64,000 nt of DNA from Pseudolysinimonas_A sp947085045 (GTDB taxonomy: Bacteria; Actinomycetota; Actinomycetes; Actinomycetales; Microbacteriaceae): the NCBI GenBank assembly GCA_947085045.1, contig CAMTUU010000002.1:248001-312000 (forward strand), written 5' to 3'. Numbering within the stretch: position 1 is the stretch's first letter; every line of letters begins with the position of its first letter. Made by a program: the position numbers and the translations under genes. The notes under the pieces were generated by a model, which saw nothing but the letters and a program-made list of their open reading frames with translations, was not told where the DNA came from and did no database searches. Shown piece after piece: positions 25,525 to 33,924 of the stretch.

Positions 25525-26850
25525 GTGACGTCGCCGTCTGGCCCCGAGCCCCGCCGCTCCTCCACCATCCCCCGTGACGCTTCCGCGGTCTCGTCGCTCG
25601 ATCTGTCGAAGCGCGACCTGACACTCGACCTTGCCCGGGTGTTCTGCGTGCTGCTCGTGGTCGTCATCCATCTGCTCTTCATCGGAGTGGGCCGGGATGC
25701 CGGCGGCGCCCTGGTCATCTCGCGGCCGCTGGAGGACCAGAGCTGGTTCGCCGGGGCCACCTGGGCGGGCCAGATCATGCCGCTGTTCTTCGTCGTCGGC
25801 GGGTTCGCCAGCATCACGGCCTGGCGCAGCAACGTGCGCCGCGGCGGCACCGCGGCGGACTACGTGAAGACCCGCGTCCTGCGGTTGGCCCAGCCGAGCC
25901 TGCCGCTCTTCGTCTTCTACGTCGTCGTGATCGGCGGGGCGACGCTGCTTACGGTCGCGCCCGAACTCGTCGGCACCGTCGTGGAAGGCGCCGGCTCCCC
26001 GCTCTGGTTCATCGCCGCCTACTGCCTCTGCCAGGCCCTCGTGCCCGTCATGGCGCGACTGCACGCCCGCGCCGCGTGGCCGACGCTCGGGGTGCTGCTG
26101 CTCGGCGTGGTGGTCGTGGATGCCGCGCGCTACGGCTTCGGCATCCCGGAGATCGGCTACCTCAACATGTTCTTCGTCTGGCTGATCGTGCAGCAGATCG
26201 GGTTCTGGTACGCCGACGGCTGGTTCGCCCGCCGGGCCTGGTGGCAGCTCGGGCTGCTCGCCGCGGCCTGCTACCTCGCCCTCGTCCCGCTCACGACGAT
26301 CGGGCCCTACAGCGTCGACATGCTCGACAACCTCAACCCGCCGACGCTGCCGCTCGTGCTGCTCGGGCTCGCCCAGGCGTGTGTGCTGCGGCTGCTGCGT
26401 CCCGCGCTCGCGAAGCTCATGTCGACCCACGGGGCGCGCGCCGTCGTGTTCGTCGTCGGCACGCGGCTCATGACGATCTACCTGTGGCACCTGCCGGTCA
26501 TCATCGTCGTCGCGGGCCTCGGGCTGCTCATCCCGGGTGCCAGCCCGGAGCCGGCGTCGCCGGCCTGGTGGTGGTCGCGGATCCTCGTCTACCTGCTGGT
26601 GCTCGGCGCGCTGTTCGCGCTGTCGTTCCTCGTCGGGCGCTGGGAGCAGCCGCGCGAGGTCGGCCCCACGCCGCCGACCTGGGTCGTCGTCGTCGCCGCG
26701 GTGCTCACGTTCGTGCCGCCGTTCCTCGTGATCGAGTACTTCCTCGACCTGTGGCTGGCGATCGTCGGTGCCGCCTCGTTCGGGATCGCGATCCTACTGC
26801 TCGGACGATGGCCGGTCACTTGGGGCTCGACCAAATCGGTGGTCGAGTAG
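25525..26850 (+). CDS. Acyltransferase family 3 membrane protein
   Basis: 441-residue membrane protein with about 10-11 helices. The first helix LDLARVFCVLLVVVIHLLF holds the conserved R and H of acyltransferase-3 proteins, and GQIMPLFFVVGGFAS follows. These enzymes acetylate or acylate sugars, lipids or peptidoglycan at the membrane. The last residues (KSVVE) and TAG stop are encoded by hairpin repeat A. The GTG start is leaderless. Confidence 0.88.
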   Translation: MTSPSGPEPRRSSTIPRDASAVSSLDLSKRDLTLDLARVFCVLLVVVIHLLFIGVGRDAGGALVISRPLEDQSWFAGATWAGQIMPLFFVVGGFASITAWRSNVRRGGTAADYVKTRVLRLAQPSLPLFVFYVVVIGGATLLTVAPELVGTVVEGAGSPLWFIAAYCLCQALVPVMARLHARAAWPTLGVLLLGVVVVDAARYGFGIPEIGYLNMFFVWLIVQQIGFWYADGWFARRAWWQLGLLAAACYLALVPLTTIGPYSVDMLDNLNPPTLPLVLLGLAQACVLRLLRPALAKLMSTHGARAVVFVVGTRLMTIYLWHLPVIIVVAGLGLLIPGASPEPASPAWWWSRILVYLLVLGALFALSFLVGRWEQPREVGPTPPTWVVVVAAVLTFVPPFLVIEYFLDLWLAIVGAASFGIAILLLGRWPVTWGSTKSVVE

Positions 26851-26866
26851 CGATCGGAGATCGCGC
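26836..26866. repeat. Hairpin repeat, family A, copy 3, at the acyltransferase stop
   Basis: TCGGTGGTCGAGTA, GCGATC, loop GGA, GATCGC, then a degenerate right arm. The central stem again differs from the other copies but pairs perfectly. The TAG stop of the acyltransferase lies in the left arm. Confidence 0.75.
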
Positions 26867-26875
26867 CGGGAGGGG

Positions 26876-27418
26876 TCAGAAGCCGAAGTCGCCGCCGAAG
26901 TCGCCGCCCGCGTAGTCGTTGCCAGCCTCCGCCGACCCGTCTGCGGAGTCGGCGTTCGCGTCGACGCCGCCGTCCCAGGGGAGGAACGCGCTGACCAGCG
27001 CGGAGCCGATGACGTACCCGGCGACCGTGCCGAGGATCGTACCGCCGACCATCGTGCCCAAGCCCGGGCCACCGGTGGGCGCGGCGCCGGATCCGGCCAG
27101 GGTGCGCTCGAGCGAACCCGGGTCGCGCATCTCCTTCCGGGTGGCGGCGCGCGCCAGGGTGGCGGGCTCGCTCGACAGCGGCCGTTCCCCCGTGCCGGAG
27201 CCCTTCGAAAGCTCCTCGTAGACGAGCGCGCGCTGTTGCTCGGTCAGCCGGCCGAAAGCCTCGGCGTGCACCTGCTCGATGGTCTCGGGCGGCGCGGTGC
27301 GGAGCAGATAGCGGTAGCGCTCGACCGCCCGCTCATCCTCGTTCGGCGGGCGGCGCCGCGGCGTGGCGGGTGCCGCGTCCTGCTCCTGCGTGCCGAACAG
27401 CCTGCCCAGGAATCCCAT
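26876..27418 (-). CDS. Uncharacterised membrane protein with Gly/Asp-rich tail, 180 residues
   Basis: A charged N-terminal half with ERYRYLLRTAPPETIEQVHAEAF and TEQQRALVYEEL, then one or two helices (GTMVGGTILGTVAGYVIGSALV), then a tail ending NDYAGGDFGGDFGF. Such proteins in actinobacteria often carry automatic names without support. ATG at 27418 follows TAAGTT by 7 nt; a TTG at 27427 is less likely. The product starts MGFLGRLFG, which suits membrane association. Confidence 0.65.
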   Translation of the reverse strand: MGFLGRLFGTQEQDAAPATPRRRPPNEDERAVERYRYLLRTAPPETIEQVHAEAFGRLTEQQRALVYEELSKGSGTGERPLSSEPATLARAATRKEMRDPGSLERTLAGSGAAPTGGPGLGTMVGGTILGTVAGYVIGSALVSAFLPWDGGVDANADSADGSAEAGNDYAGGDFGGDFGF

Positions 27419-27425
27419 ACCGGGC

Positions 27426-27431
27426 AACTTA
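27426..27431 (-). promoter_or_regulatory. -10 element of the 27418 gene (leaderless)
   Basis: TAAGTT on the minus strand; 7 nt to the ATG. Confidence 0.45.
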
Positions 27432-27470
27432 CGGACGCCGTCTGAACGGCCGCTGAGGTGCGGCTGGGGA

Positions 27471-27698
27471 TCAGCCCGCCGAGGGCGAGGCGCTCGCGGT
27501 CGACGCGGGGACGGCCGCGGGTGCCGCCGGGATGACGATCCAGGCGACGACGTAGAAGATGAGCTGCGGTCCGGGGAGCAGCAGCGAGACGGCGGCGAGG
27601 ACGCGCACGAGGGTGACGTCCCACCCGAAGCGGGTGGCGAGGGCGGCGCAGACGCCGCCGAGGACGCGGCCGGTGCGGGGGCGACGGAGTTCAGTCAT
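27471..27698 (-). CDS. PspC-domain membrane protein
   Basis: 75 residues. The PspC core reads GRVLGGVCAALATRFGWDVTLVRV, then the helix LLLPGPQLIFYVVAWIVIP. PspC proteins sit in the membrane and in other bacteria sense envelope stress. A short Ala/Ser tail follows. The start overlaps the end of the MFS gene by 8 bp, so translation is coupled. Confidence 0.88.
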   Translation of the reverse strand: MTELRRPRTGRVLGGVCAALATRFGWDVTLVRVLAAVSLLLPGPQLIFYVVAWIVIPAAPAAVPASTASASPSAG

Positions 27699-29046
27699 GT
27701 CCTCGATCCTTCTGCGACCCGTCGCTGCTCGCCAGGGGGCCACCCCCCGCGTCGGCCGTTCCGGTGACCGCCGCGGCCGGCACGACGTCGAGCGGGTGGG
27801 CGATCTCGTCGCGCCGCATCCGGAAGGCGAAGATCACCGTGACCCCGAGCAGGGCGGGCACGACTCCCGCGACGAGGAACGCCCAGCCGAAGCCGATCGC
27901 CTCGCCGATCGGTCCGGCGATCGCCAACGAGATCGGCATCAGCGCGAGGGAGACGAAGAAGTCGAGGCTCGACACCCGGCCGAGCAGTTGGGCCGGCACC
28001 CGGCGCTGCAGCAGCGTTCCCCAGATGACCTGGCCCCAGCCGAACGAGGCACCCACGACCAGACCGGCGACCACGAACATCCACAGCTCGGTCGCCACCC
28101 CGGCGACGACGAGCGGCAGCGTCCCGAACCCCCAGACCAGGTTCATCACCGTCAGGTAGCGCCGCGGCAGCCGGAACGAGGCGACGACGAGAGAGCTGAC
28201 CGCCGCGCCGATCCCGTAGGCGGCGAGCACGAGGGCATACGACTCCGCGCCGCCGCCGGTCTGCTCGGTGACCGCGAACGGCAGCAGCACGTCGAGCGGT
28301 CCGGTCATCACCAGCACCCAGACGCACGCGTACACCAGCGTGCCGATCAGCCACGGGGTGCGCACGGTGTAGCGCACGCCCTCGCGGATGTCGGCGACGA
28401 CCGAAGCCAGCGGATGCCGTCCCGCGTCGGCGGCGAAGTCGCGGCGCACGGGCGTCGTGCGCAGCCAGAGCAGACCGGCCACCGCGAACAGTTGCAGTCC
28501 GGCGACGATCGCGAACGCCAGCGCCGGACTCGCGGTCACGATCAGCACGCTGGCCAGCACCGGCCCCGCCGCCTGCAGCAGCAGGGGGCGGAGCATCCCT
28601 TCGACGCCGTTCGCCGGCAGCAGGTCGCCCTCGTCGAGGATCGACGGCAGCAGCGCTGTGTAGGCCGGGTAGAAGAAGCCGTCGGCGACGCCGAGCACGA
28701 ACGCGATGACGGCGAGGTGCCAGAGCTCGATGGTGCCGGTCAGCCCGAGCACCGCCGCCGCGGCGAAACCGACCACTTTGGCCGATTCGACCGCCACGAG
28801 GATGCGCTTCTGCGGCACCCGATCCGCGACGACGCCGCCGACGAGGGCTGCTGCGATGAGTCCGACGGCGTTGAGCGCGGCGACGAACGAGAGGTCGCTC
28901 GGCGTGCCGCCGAGGCCCTTCACCTGGAAGACGAGGGCGACGATCCAGACCCCGGCACCGAGCAGCGACACGATGAGCACGCCGGCGAGGATGCGGTACT
29001 GCCCGGTGCGGAACGGGTGCAGGGCCCGCGGCAGCTGGACGGCCAT
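27691..29046 (-). CDS. MFS transporter
   Basis: 451 residues, 12 hydrophobic segments; helix 1 starts after QYRILAGVLIVSLLG, motif-A-like GGVVADRVPQKR links helices 2-3. The best parallel is the tetracycline/macrolide-efflux-like (TMEM180/Mef) group of exporters; substrate unknown. The leaderless ATG at 29046 follows TAGTTT and GAGGGG. PspC is coupled at its 3' end. Confidence 0.88.
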   Translation of the reverse strand: MAVQLPRALHPFRTGQYRILAGVLIVSLLGAGVWIVALVFQVKGLGGTPSDLSFVAALNAVGLIAAALVGGVVADRVPQKRILVAVESAKVVGFAAAAVLGLTGTIELWHLAVIAFVLGVADGFFYPAYTALLPSILDEGDLLPANGVEGMLRPLLLQAAGPVLASVLIVTASPALAFAIVAGLQLFAVAGLLWLRTTPVRRDFAADAGRHPLASVVADIREGVRYTVRTPWLIGTLVYACVWVLVMTGPLDVLLPFAVTEQTGGGAESYALVLAAYGIGAAVSSLVVASFRLPRRYLTVMNLVWGFGTLPLVVAGVATELWMFVVAGLVVGASFGWGQVIWGTLLQRRVPAQLLGRVSSLDFFVSLALMPISLAIAGPIGEAIGFGWAFLVAGVVPALLGVTVIFAFRMRRDEIAHPLDVVPAAAVTGTADAGGGPLASSDGSQKDRGHD

Positions 29047-29052
29047 CCCCTC

Positions 29053-29058
29053 AAACTA
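29053..29058 (-). promoter_or_regulatory. -10 element of the MFS gene
   Basis: TAGTTT on the minus strand, 6 nt (GAGGGG) before the ATG at 29046. Confidence 0.45.
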
Positions 29059-29087
29059 CCGTTCGGCCGGAGCTAGGCTGGACGGCG

Positions 29088-29582
29088 ATGAAGCCGATGA
29101 CCGAGCCGGAGATCCGCGCGTCGATGGTGAACGCGGCGCCCGGCGAGGCCGAGCGGATGCCGCTCCCGGGCCTGCATGAGGTCGTCTGGGCCGAGCGCGA
29201 GTACCTCGGCTGGCGCGACCCGGGCTCGCCCCTGCGCGGCTATCTCGTCTACTGGCGCGGCGCGGAAGCGGTCGGCATCGCGCTGCGGGCTTCCGAGGTG
29301 CGGCTGCGTCCGGGGTCGGCGATCTGCTCGCTCTGCAACACCCCGCAGCCGGCCGGCCAGGTCACGATGTTCAGCGCCGCGCGCGCGGGCGACGCGGGCC
29401 GGACCGGCAACTCGGTCGGCACCTACATCTGCGCCGACCTGGCCTGCTCGTTGCTCATCCGCATCGCGCCGCCGTCGTACGACTGGATGCCCGGCACCTC
29501 GGATGTCATCGCCGAGCGCATCGCGGGACTCGAGTCGCGGCTGCGCTCGTTCGGCGGCCGCGTGCTGGAGTCGGCCGCCTGA
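29088..29582 (+). CDS. FBP-domain protein (FusB/EF-G-binding zinc-finger type)
   Basis: 164 residues. A C-terminal treble-clef zinc site is visible: CSLCNTPQ and YICADLACSLLI give four cysteines. FusB-type proteins bind EF-G and in staphylococci confer fusidic-acid resistance; the actinobacterial single-domain form may help ribosome recycling. TAGGCT lies 8 nt before the ATG. The region before the zinc site (GLHEVVWAEREYLGWRDP) matches the domain. Confidence 0.85.
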   Translation: MKPMTEPEIRASMVNAAPGEAERMPLPGLHEVVWAEREYLGWRDPGSPLRGYLVYWRGAEAVGIALRASEVRLRPGSAICSLCNTPQPAGQVTMFSAARAGDAGRTGNSVGTYICADLACSLLIRIAPPSYDWMPGTSDVIAERIAGLESRLRSFGGRVLESAA

Positions 29583-29625
29583 CCGGCGGGCGAGTCGGGA
29601 TGCTCCCACTCGCTGCGCGCTCTGA

Positions 29626-30087
29626 TCAGGCGGTGGAGGCGGCGATCGGCGGCAGCACCTTCCGCATGTACGGCGCCCAGGCGAGCCGCACGATCACGGC
29701 GACCAGCAGCCCGCGACCGGGCTTCGAGGTGAACGCGTAGGTCCAGGCGATCGACGAGCCCGCGCCGTCGTCGACGACGCGCCACTCCGAGCGCGCATGG
29801 TCGACGAGCGCGCCGAAGAATCCGGTGAACTCGGTGAGGTCGTACGCGAAGAGCGGCAAGGTCGCGACCTGCAGCGTCTCGAGGAACGTGCCGCCGTCGG
29901 ACATCACGACGGTGCGGGTCTGGCCCGCGGCATCCCATCCGCCGGTCTGGTCGCGCACCTCGACAACCGCGGGCAGCAGGCCCGACCTCGGGTAGAACCT
30001 CGTCGCGTCGTGCTGCGTGAGGCGCGGGAACACGGAGGTCGGCGGGGCGGCGACGTGCGCCGTCGCGGAGGCGGAATGCGTGCTCAC
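29626..30087 (-). CDS. SRPBCC-family (polyketide-cyclase/START-like) protein
   Basis: 153 residues, START-like helix-grip fold: AHVAAPPTSVFPRLTQHDATRFYPRSGLLP (split; about 9-38), GGTFLETLQVATLP, GFFGALVDHARSEWRVVDDGAGSSI, and a hydrophobic C-terminal helix. Small-molecule or lipid binding is likely; ligand unknown. The C-terminal helix may anchor it at the membrane. Confidence 0.85.
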   Translation of the reverse strand: MSTHSASATAHVAAPPTSVFPRLTQHDATRFYPRSGLLPAVVEVRDQTGGWDAAGQTRTVVMSDGGTFLETLQVATLPLFAYDLTEFTGFFGALVDHARSEWRVVDDGAGSSIAWTYAFTSKPGRGLLVAVIVRLAWAPYMRKVLPPIAASTA

Positions 30088-30124
30088 GGGGAGGATTCGG
30101 AGCCGCCGACCCGAGGGGTGGGGC

Positions 30125-30298
30125 TCAGTCCAGTCGGTCGAGCAGATGGAACGGGATCATCAGCGAGAGCGAAATCGCCACGATGCCGCTGACGAACACG
30201 AGCGTGTACCAGTCGGGCCCGAAGGTGAAGGCGTAGCCGAACAGGGCGATGCCGCCGAGGAACAGCACGATCGAGACGAGGAACGCGAACACCTTCAT
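30125..30298 (-). CDS. Small two-helix membrane protein, 57 residues
   Basis: MKVFAFLVSIVLFLGGIALF forms the first helix and TLVFVSGIVAISLSLMIPF the second. No ribosome site of its own: the ATG overlaps the nnrD stop (ATGA), so it is translationally coupled. Function unknown; such proteins are common in actinobacteria. Confidence 0.7.
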   Translation of the reverse strand: MKVFAFLVSIVLFLGGIALFGYAFTFGPDWYTLVFVSGIVAISLSLMIPFHLLDRLD

Positions 30299-31104
30299 GA
30301 GGTCATGGTAGCGAGCCGGCGCACCACTGCCGGGATCGCGGCGCAGAGGTCGAGCACGACGAACGGTCCGCCCTCCGAAGCGCGGCGTGCGGCCTCCCCG
30401 TGGATCCAGGCCGCGGCGGCGGCGACCGGGGCGAGGTCGGCGGCATCGGCGTGGGTGCTCACCAGCGCACCGAGGATGCCGGCGAGAGCGTCTCCGGCAC
30501 CCGCGGTCGCGAGCCACGGGGTCGCGTTGCGCACCCGCAGCATCTCCGTGCCGGGCGACGCGACGAGGGTCTCAGCCCCTTTGAGCAGCACCGTCGCGCC
30601 GGTGAGTTCGACCGCGCGGAGCACGGCCGCCTCCCGGTCGGCGAGGATCTCCGCCCGTTCGACCTCGAGCAGCTGGCCGAGCTCGCCCGCATGCGGCGTC
30701 AGCACGAGGGGTCCGCCGAACTCGCGCCAGCGCGGCAGCGCCCCCGCGTCGAGCACCGTCGGCACCGGGGTCTCGAACGCCGGCTCGAGCACCATCCTCG
30801 TCAGCTCGTCCAGCTTACGCGAGGTGTCCCAGCCCGACCCGAGCACCCAGGCCTGCACCCGGCCCTCCGCGGTCACCGCCTCCGGTCGCCGCTGGAGCAC
30901 CAGCCGGGTCGCGCGTCCCGGCCCCAGGTAGCGCACCATCCCGACGCCGGTACGGAGTGCGGCCTCGACGCCGAGCACCGCGGCTCCGGGGTAGCGCGCG
31001 GAACCGGTGACGAAACCGACGACGCCGCGCGAGTACTTGTCGTCGTCGTCCTGGGGCACCGCGATCCAGGCCGCGGCCTCGTCTCGTCCGAAGAGTCCAC
31101 TCAT
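30295..31104 (-). CDS. nnrD: ADP/ATP-dependent NAD(P)H-hydrate dehydratase
   Basis: Repairs hydrated NADH/NADPH by dehydration with ATP or ADP; ribokinase-like fold. 269 residues from ATG 31104. Key motifs are VLTPHAGELGQLL, a VLLKGAETLVASP strand, and TPWLATAGAGDALAGILGAL with the catalytic Asp in AGAGD. The epimerase half (YjeF_N) is absent, as in many actinobacteria. An alternative GTG at 31113 adds three residues, but TATCGT lies 7 nt before the ATG, favouring the shorter form. Confidence 0.92.
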   Translation of the reverse strand: MSGLFGRDEAAAWIAVPQDDDDKYSRGVVGFVTGSARYPGAAVLGVEAALRTGVGMVRYLGPGRATRLVLQRRPEAVTAEGRVQAWVLGSGWDTSRKLDELTRMVLEPAFETPVPTVLDAGALPRWREFGGPLVLTPHAGELGQLLEVERAEILADREAAVLRAVELTGATVLLKGAETLVASPGTEMLRVRNATPWLATAGAGDALAGILGALVSTHADAADLAPVAAAAAWIHGEAARRASEGGPFVVLDLCAAIPAVVRRLATMTS

Positions 31105-31111
31105 GTCGCTC

Positions 31112-31121
31112 ACGATAGGTT
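31112..31121. promoter_or_regulatory. Overlapping divergent -10 elements for nnrD and the HAD gene
   Basis: TATCGT (minus strand, 31117-31112) sits 7 nt before the nnrD ATG; TAGGTT (plus strand, 31116-31121) sits 6 nt before the HAD GTG. They overlap by 2 bp. Confidence 0.45.
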
Positions 31122-31127
31122 GGCGCG

Positions 31128-31772
31128 GTGTCGAGCACCGAACATCCGCTGAACATCCCGGGTCGCGTCGTCGTCTTCGACTACGGCGAGGTGCTCTCGA
31201 TGTCGCCCAGCGAGCCCGACAGGGTCGCCGTCCTCGACATCGCCGGGGCCGAGGCCGAGCCGTTCTGGGCGGCTTACTGGACCTTCCGCGACGCGCTCGA
31301 CCACGGCACCATCTCGGTGCCCGAGTACTGGGCGCGCGTCGGCGCCGATCTGGGGCTCGAGTTCGGCGCCGCCCAGGTGCAACGGCTGTGGGCGGCCGAC
31401 TTCCGCTCGTGGATCAGCGTCGAGCCGGGGTCGATCGACATCCTGTACGACCTCGTCGGCGGCGGCACCCGACTCGCGCTGCTGTCCAACGCGGGCTTCG
31501 ACTTCGGCGACGCCTTCCGCTACTCGCCGACGGGGGCGCTCTTCGAGAAGGTGTTCGTCAGCGCCGAGATCGGACTGCTCAAGCCCGACCCGGAGATCTA
31601 CCGGCACGTGGTGCGCGAGCTGGGAATCGAACCGGCGCAGATGGTGTTCATCGACAACAGGAAGGTCAACGTCGAGGGTGCCGAGTCGATCGGCGCCACC
31701 GGGCACCACTTCACCGGGGTGCAGGAGCTGCGGGCCTTCCTCTCCACCCTCTCGGAAGGCTCTGCCGCGTGA
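31128..31772 (+). CDS. HAD-superfamily hydrolase
   Basis: 214 residues, HAD type IA. Motif I is VVFDYGEVLS (Asp nucleophile; the second position is Tyr where Asp-x-Asp is usual), motif II LALLSNAG, motif III Lys in EIGLLKPDPEIY, and motif IV VFIDNRKVNVEGA. Loss of the second motif-I acidic residue suggests weaker or altered phosphatase activity, as in FAD- or haloacid-type HADs. Stop overlaps the OYE start (GTGA). Confidence 0.88.
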   Translation: MSSTEHPLNIPGRVVVFDYGEVLSMSPSEPDRVAVLDIAGAEAEPFWAAYWTFRDALDHGTISVPEYWARVGADLGLEFGAAQVQRLWAADFRSWISVEPGSIDILYDLVGGGTRLALLSNAGFDFGDAFRYSPTGALFEKVFVSAEIGLLKPDPEIYRHVVRELGIEPAQMVFIDNRKVNVEGAESIGATGHHFTGVQELRAFLSTLSEGSAA

Positions 31773-32848
31773 CCTCGCTTTTCGACCCGCTCGACCTCCG
31801 CGGCGTCCGCGTGCGCAACCGCATCTGGGTGCCGGCGCTCTGCCAGTACACGGTGGATGCCCGCGACGGGGTGCCGACCGACTGGCACCTCGTGCACCTC
31901 GGCTCGTTCGCGCGCGGCGGCGCCGGGCTGATCGTCGCCGAGGCCACCGGGGTCACCCCGGAGGGCCGCATCTCGCCGCACGACACGGGCATCTGGAACG
32001 ATGCCCAGGTGGCGGCGTGGCGCCGCGTCACCGACTTCGTGCACACGCAGGGCGCGGTCGTCGGCCTGCAGCTCGCGCACGCCGGACGCAAGGCGTCGGT
32101 CTACCCGGAGTGGGGTCCGCTCGCCGGCACGGGCACGATGCCCGAAGCCGAGGGCGGCTGGCCGACGGTGTCGGCGTCCGACATCCCGTTCACCGGCTAC
32201 GCCCCGCCGCGTGCTCTCACCGTTCCCGAGATCGCCGAGATCGTCGCCGCGTTCGCCGCCGGGGCGCGTCGCGCGATCGACGCCGGCTTCGACCTGGTCG
32301 AGATCCACGCCGCCCACGGCTACCTCGTGCACCAGTTCCTCTCGCCGCTCTCCAACGCGCGCGACGACGAGTACGGCGGCTCGCTCGAGAACCGCGCGCG
32401 CCTCCTGCTCCAGATCGTCCGCGCCGTAAGCGCCGAGCTCGGCCCCGACATCCCGGTGCTCGTGCGCTTCTCGGCGACCGACTACTCCGAGGGCGGGTGG
32501 GATGAGCACCAGACCGCGATCGTCGCGGGCTGGGCCCGCGACGCGGGGGCGGACCTTTTCGACATCTCGACCGGCGGTCTCGTCACCGGCGTGACCATCC
32601 CGTCGCATCCCGGCTACCAGGTGCCGTTCGCGCAGTACGTGCGCGCCGAGGCGGGCGTTGCGGTCACCGCGGTCGGCCGCATCACCGAAGCGCGTCAGGC
32701 GGCCGACATCGTCGAGTCGGGCCAGGCGGATGCCGTCATGCTGGGCCGCGAAATGATGCGCGACCCGCATTTCACCCTGCGCGCGGCCCGCGAACTCGGG
32801 GTCGAGCTCGACTACTGGCCCCCGCAGTACCTCCGGGCGCGCCCTTAA
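31769..32848 (+). CDS. NADH:flavin oxidoreductase, old-yellow-enzyme (YqjM-like)
   Basis: 359-residue FMN TIM barrel that reduces activated C=C bonds. Landmarks: PALCQYTVDA (Cys of the YqjM class), VGLQLAHAGRKAS, catalytic pair in EIHAAHGYLVHQFLSP, FMN-binding RFSATDYSEGGW and VGRITEARQA/MLGREMMRDPHF. The GTG start overlaps the HAD stop. Its stop TAA shares a TTAA palindrome with the stop of the convergent CNNM gene. Confidence 0.95.
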   Translation: MTSLFDPLDLRGVRVRNRIWVPALCQYTVDARDGVPTDWHLVHLGSFARGGAGLIVAEATGVTPEGRISPHDTGIWNDAQVAAWRRVTDFVHTQGAVVGLQLAHAGRKASVYPEWGPLAGTGTMPEAEGGWPTVSASDIPFTGYAPPRALTVPEIAEIVAAFAAGARRAIDAGFDLVEIHAAHGYLVHQFLSPLSNARDDEYGGSLENRARLLLQIVRAVSAELGPDIPVLVRFSATDYSEGGWDEHQTAIVAGWARDAGADLFDISTGGLVTGVTIPSHPGYQVPFAQYVRAEAGVAVTAVGRITEARQAADIVESGQADAVMLGREMMRDPHFTLRAARELGVELDYWPPQYLRARP

Positions 32849-33924
32849 CGGCGCCGCGTCGCATCCTGCACCTCGCCGACGAGCGTCTCGATGATGTCCT
32901 CCAGGAAGAGCACGCCGCGCGTCCCCCCGTGCTCGTCGAATGCGCGGGCGACGTGCGCGCCCGAGCGCCGCATCAGTGCGAGAGCATCCTCGAGCTCCGC
33001 GTCGCGGAACACCGAGATCAGCTGACGGATGCGCTTCGGCGGCACCGGCTCGTCGAATTCGTCGGCCCGCAGGTCGATGACGTCCTTGAGGTGCACGTAC
33101 CCGGTGGGCTCATTCGCGGCGTCGACCAGCACGTAACGGCTGAAGCCGTGCTGCGCCACCGCCCGCTCGACATCGGCCGGCGTCGCATCCTCAGGGAGCG
33201 TCACGAGAGCCTCGCCCGGCAGGGCGACATCCCGCACCCGCTTCTCGGTGAACTCGAACGCGTTGCTGAGTGTGCCGGTGGTGTCGGTCAGCATGCCCTC
33301 GCGGGTGGAGGTGGTGATGATCGTCTGCACCTCCTCCGCCGTGAATGCGCTGGTCGCCTCGTTCTTCGGCGTCACCCGGAACACCCGCAGGATGCCGTTG
33401 GCCGTCGCGTTGAGGGCGACGATGATCGGGCGCAACACCGTCGCGACGGCGACGAGCGGGGTGGCGAGGATGAGCACCGCGCGGTCGGGCACCGAGAACG
33501 ACAGGTTCTTGGGCACCATCTCGCCGAGCACGACGTGCAGGAACGACACCAGCGCCAGCGCGAAGCCGAAGGCGATGCCGCCGATGACCTCCTCCGGGAG
33601 GCCGGTCAGCTGCAGTGGGATCGTCAGCAGCTGGTCGATCGCCGGCTCGGAGACGTTGAGGATCAGCAGTGAGCACACGGTGATGCCGAGCTGACTCGTC
33701 GCCAGCATGAGCGTCGCGTTCTCCATCGCCCAGAGCGCGGTCTTGGCCGATCGTCGGCCGGCCTCGGCCAGCGGCTCGATCTGGGAACGACGGGCCGAGA
33801 TCACGGCGAACTCGGCACCCACGAAGAACGCGTTGATGGCGAGCAGGATGCCCAGCCACGCGATCCCCCACCAGTCGACGACGCCCGCCGGCGAGTCGCC
33901 GGCGAATACCGCGAACGGGATCAT
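32845..33924 (-). CDS. CNNM/CorC (HlyC) transport-associated membrane protein 1
   Basis: 359 residues: a CNNM (DUF21) transmembrane domain of three to four helices (about 15-180; NAFFVGAEFAVISARRSQIE, MVPKNLSFSVPDRA) and two CBS domains (about 210-330). The corC-type C-terminal domain is absent. CNNM proteins handle Mg2+ or other divalent cations. It overlaps its upstream paralogue by 4 bp (TCAT), so the two are a coupled pair and may form a hetero-oligomer. Confidence 0.92.
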   Translation of the reverse strand: MIPFAVFAGDSPAGVVDWWGIAWLGILLAINAFFVGAEFAVISARRSQIEPLAEAGRRSAKTALWAMENATLMLATSQLGITVCSLLILNVSEPAIDQLLTIPLQLTGLPEEVIGGIAFGFALALVSFLHVVLGEMVPKNLSFSVPDRAVLILATPLVAVATVLRPIIVALNATANGILRVFRVTPKNEATSAFTAEEVQTIITTSTREGMLTDTTGTLSNAFEFTEKRVRDVALPGEALVTLPEDATPADVERAVAQHGFSRYVLVDAANEPTGYVHLKDVIDLRADEFDEPVPPKRIRQLISVFRDAELEDALALMRRSGAHVARAFDEHGGTRGVLFLEDIIETLVGEVQDATRRR

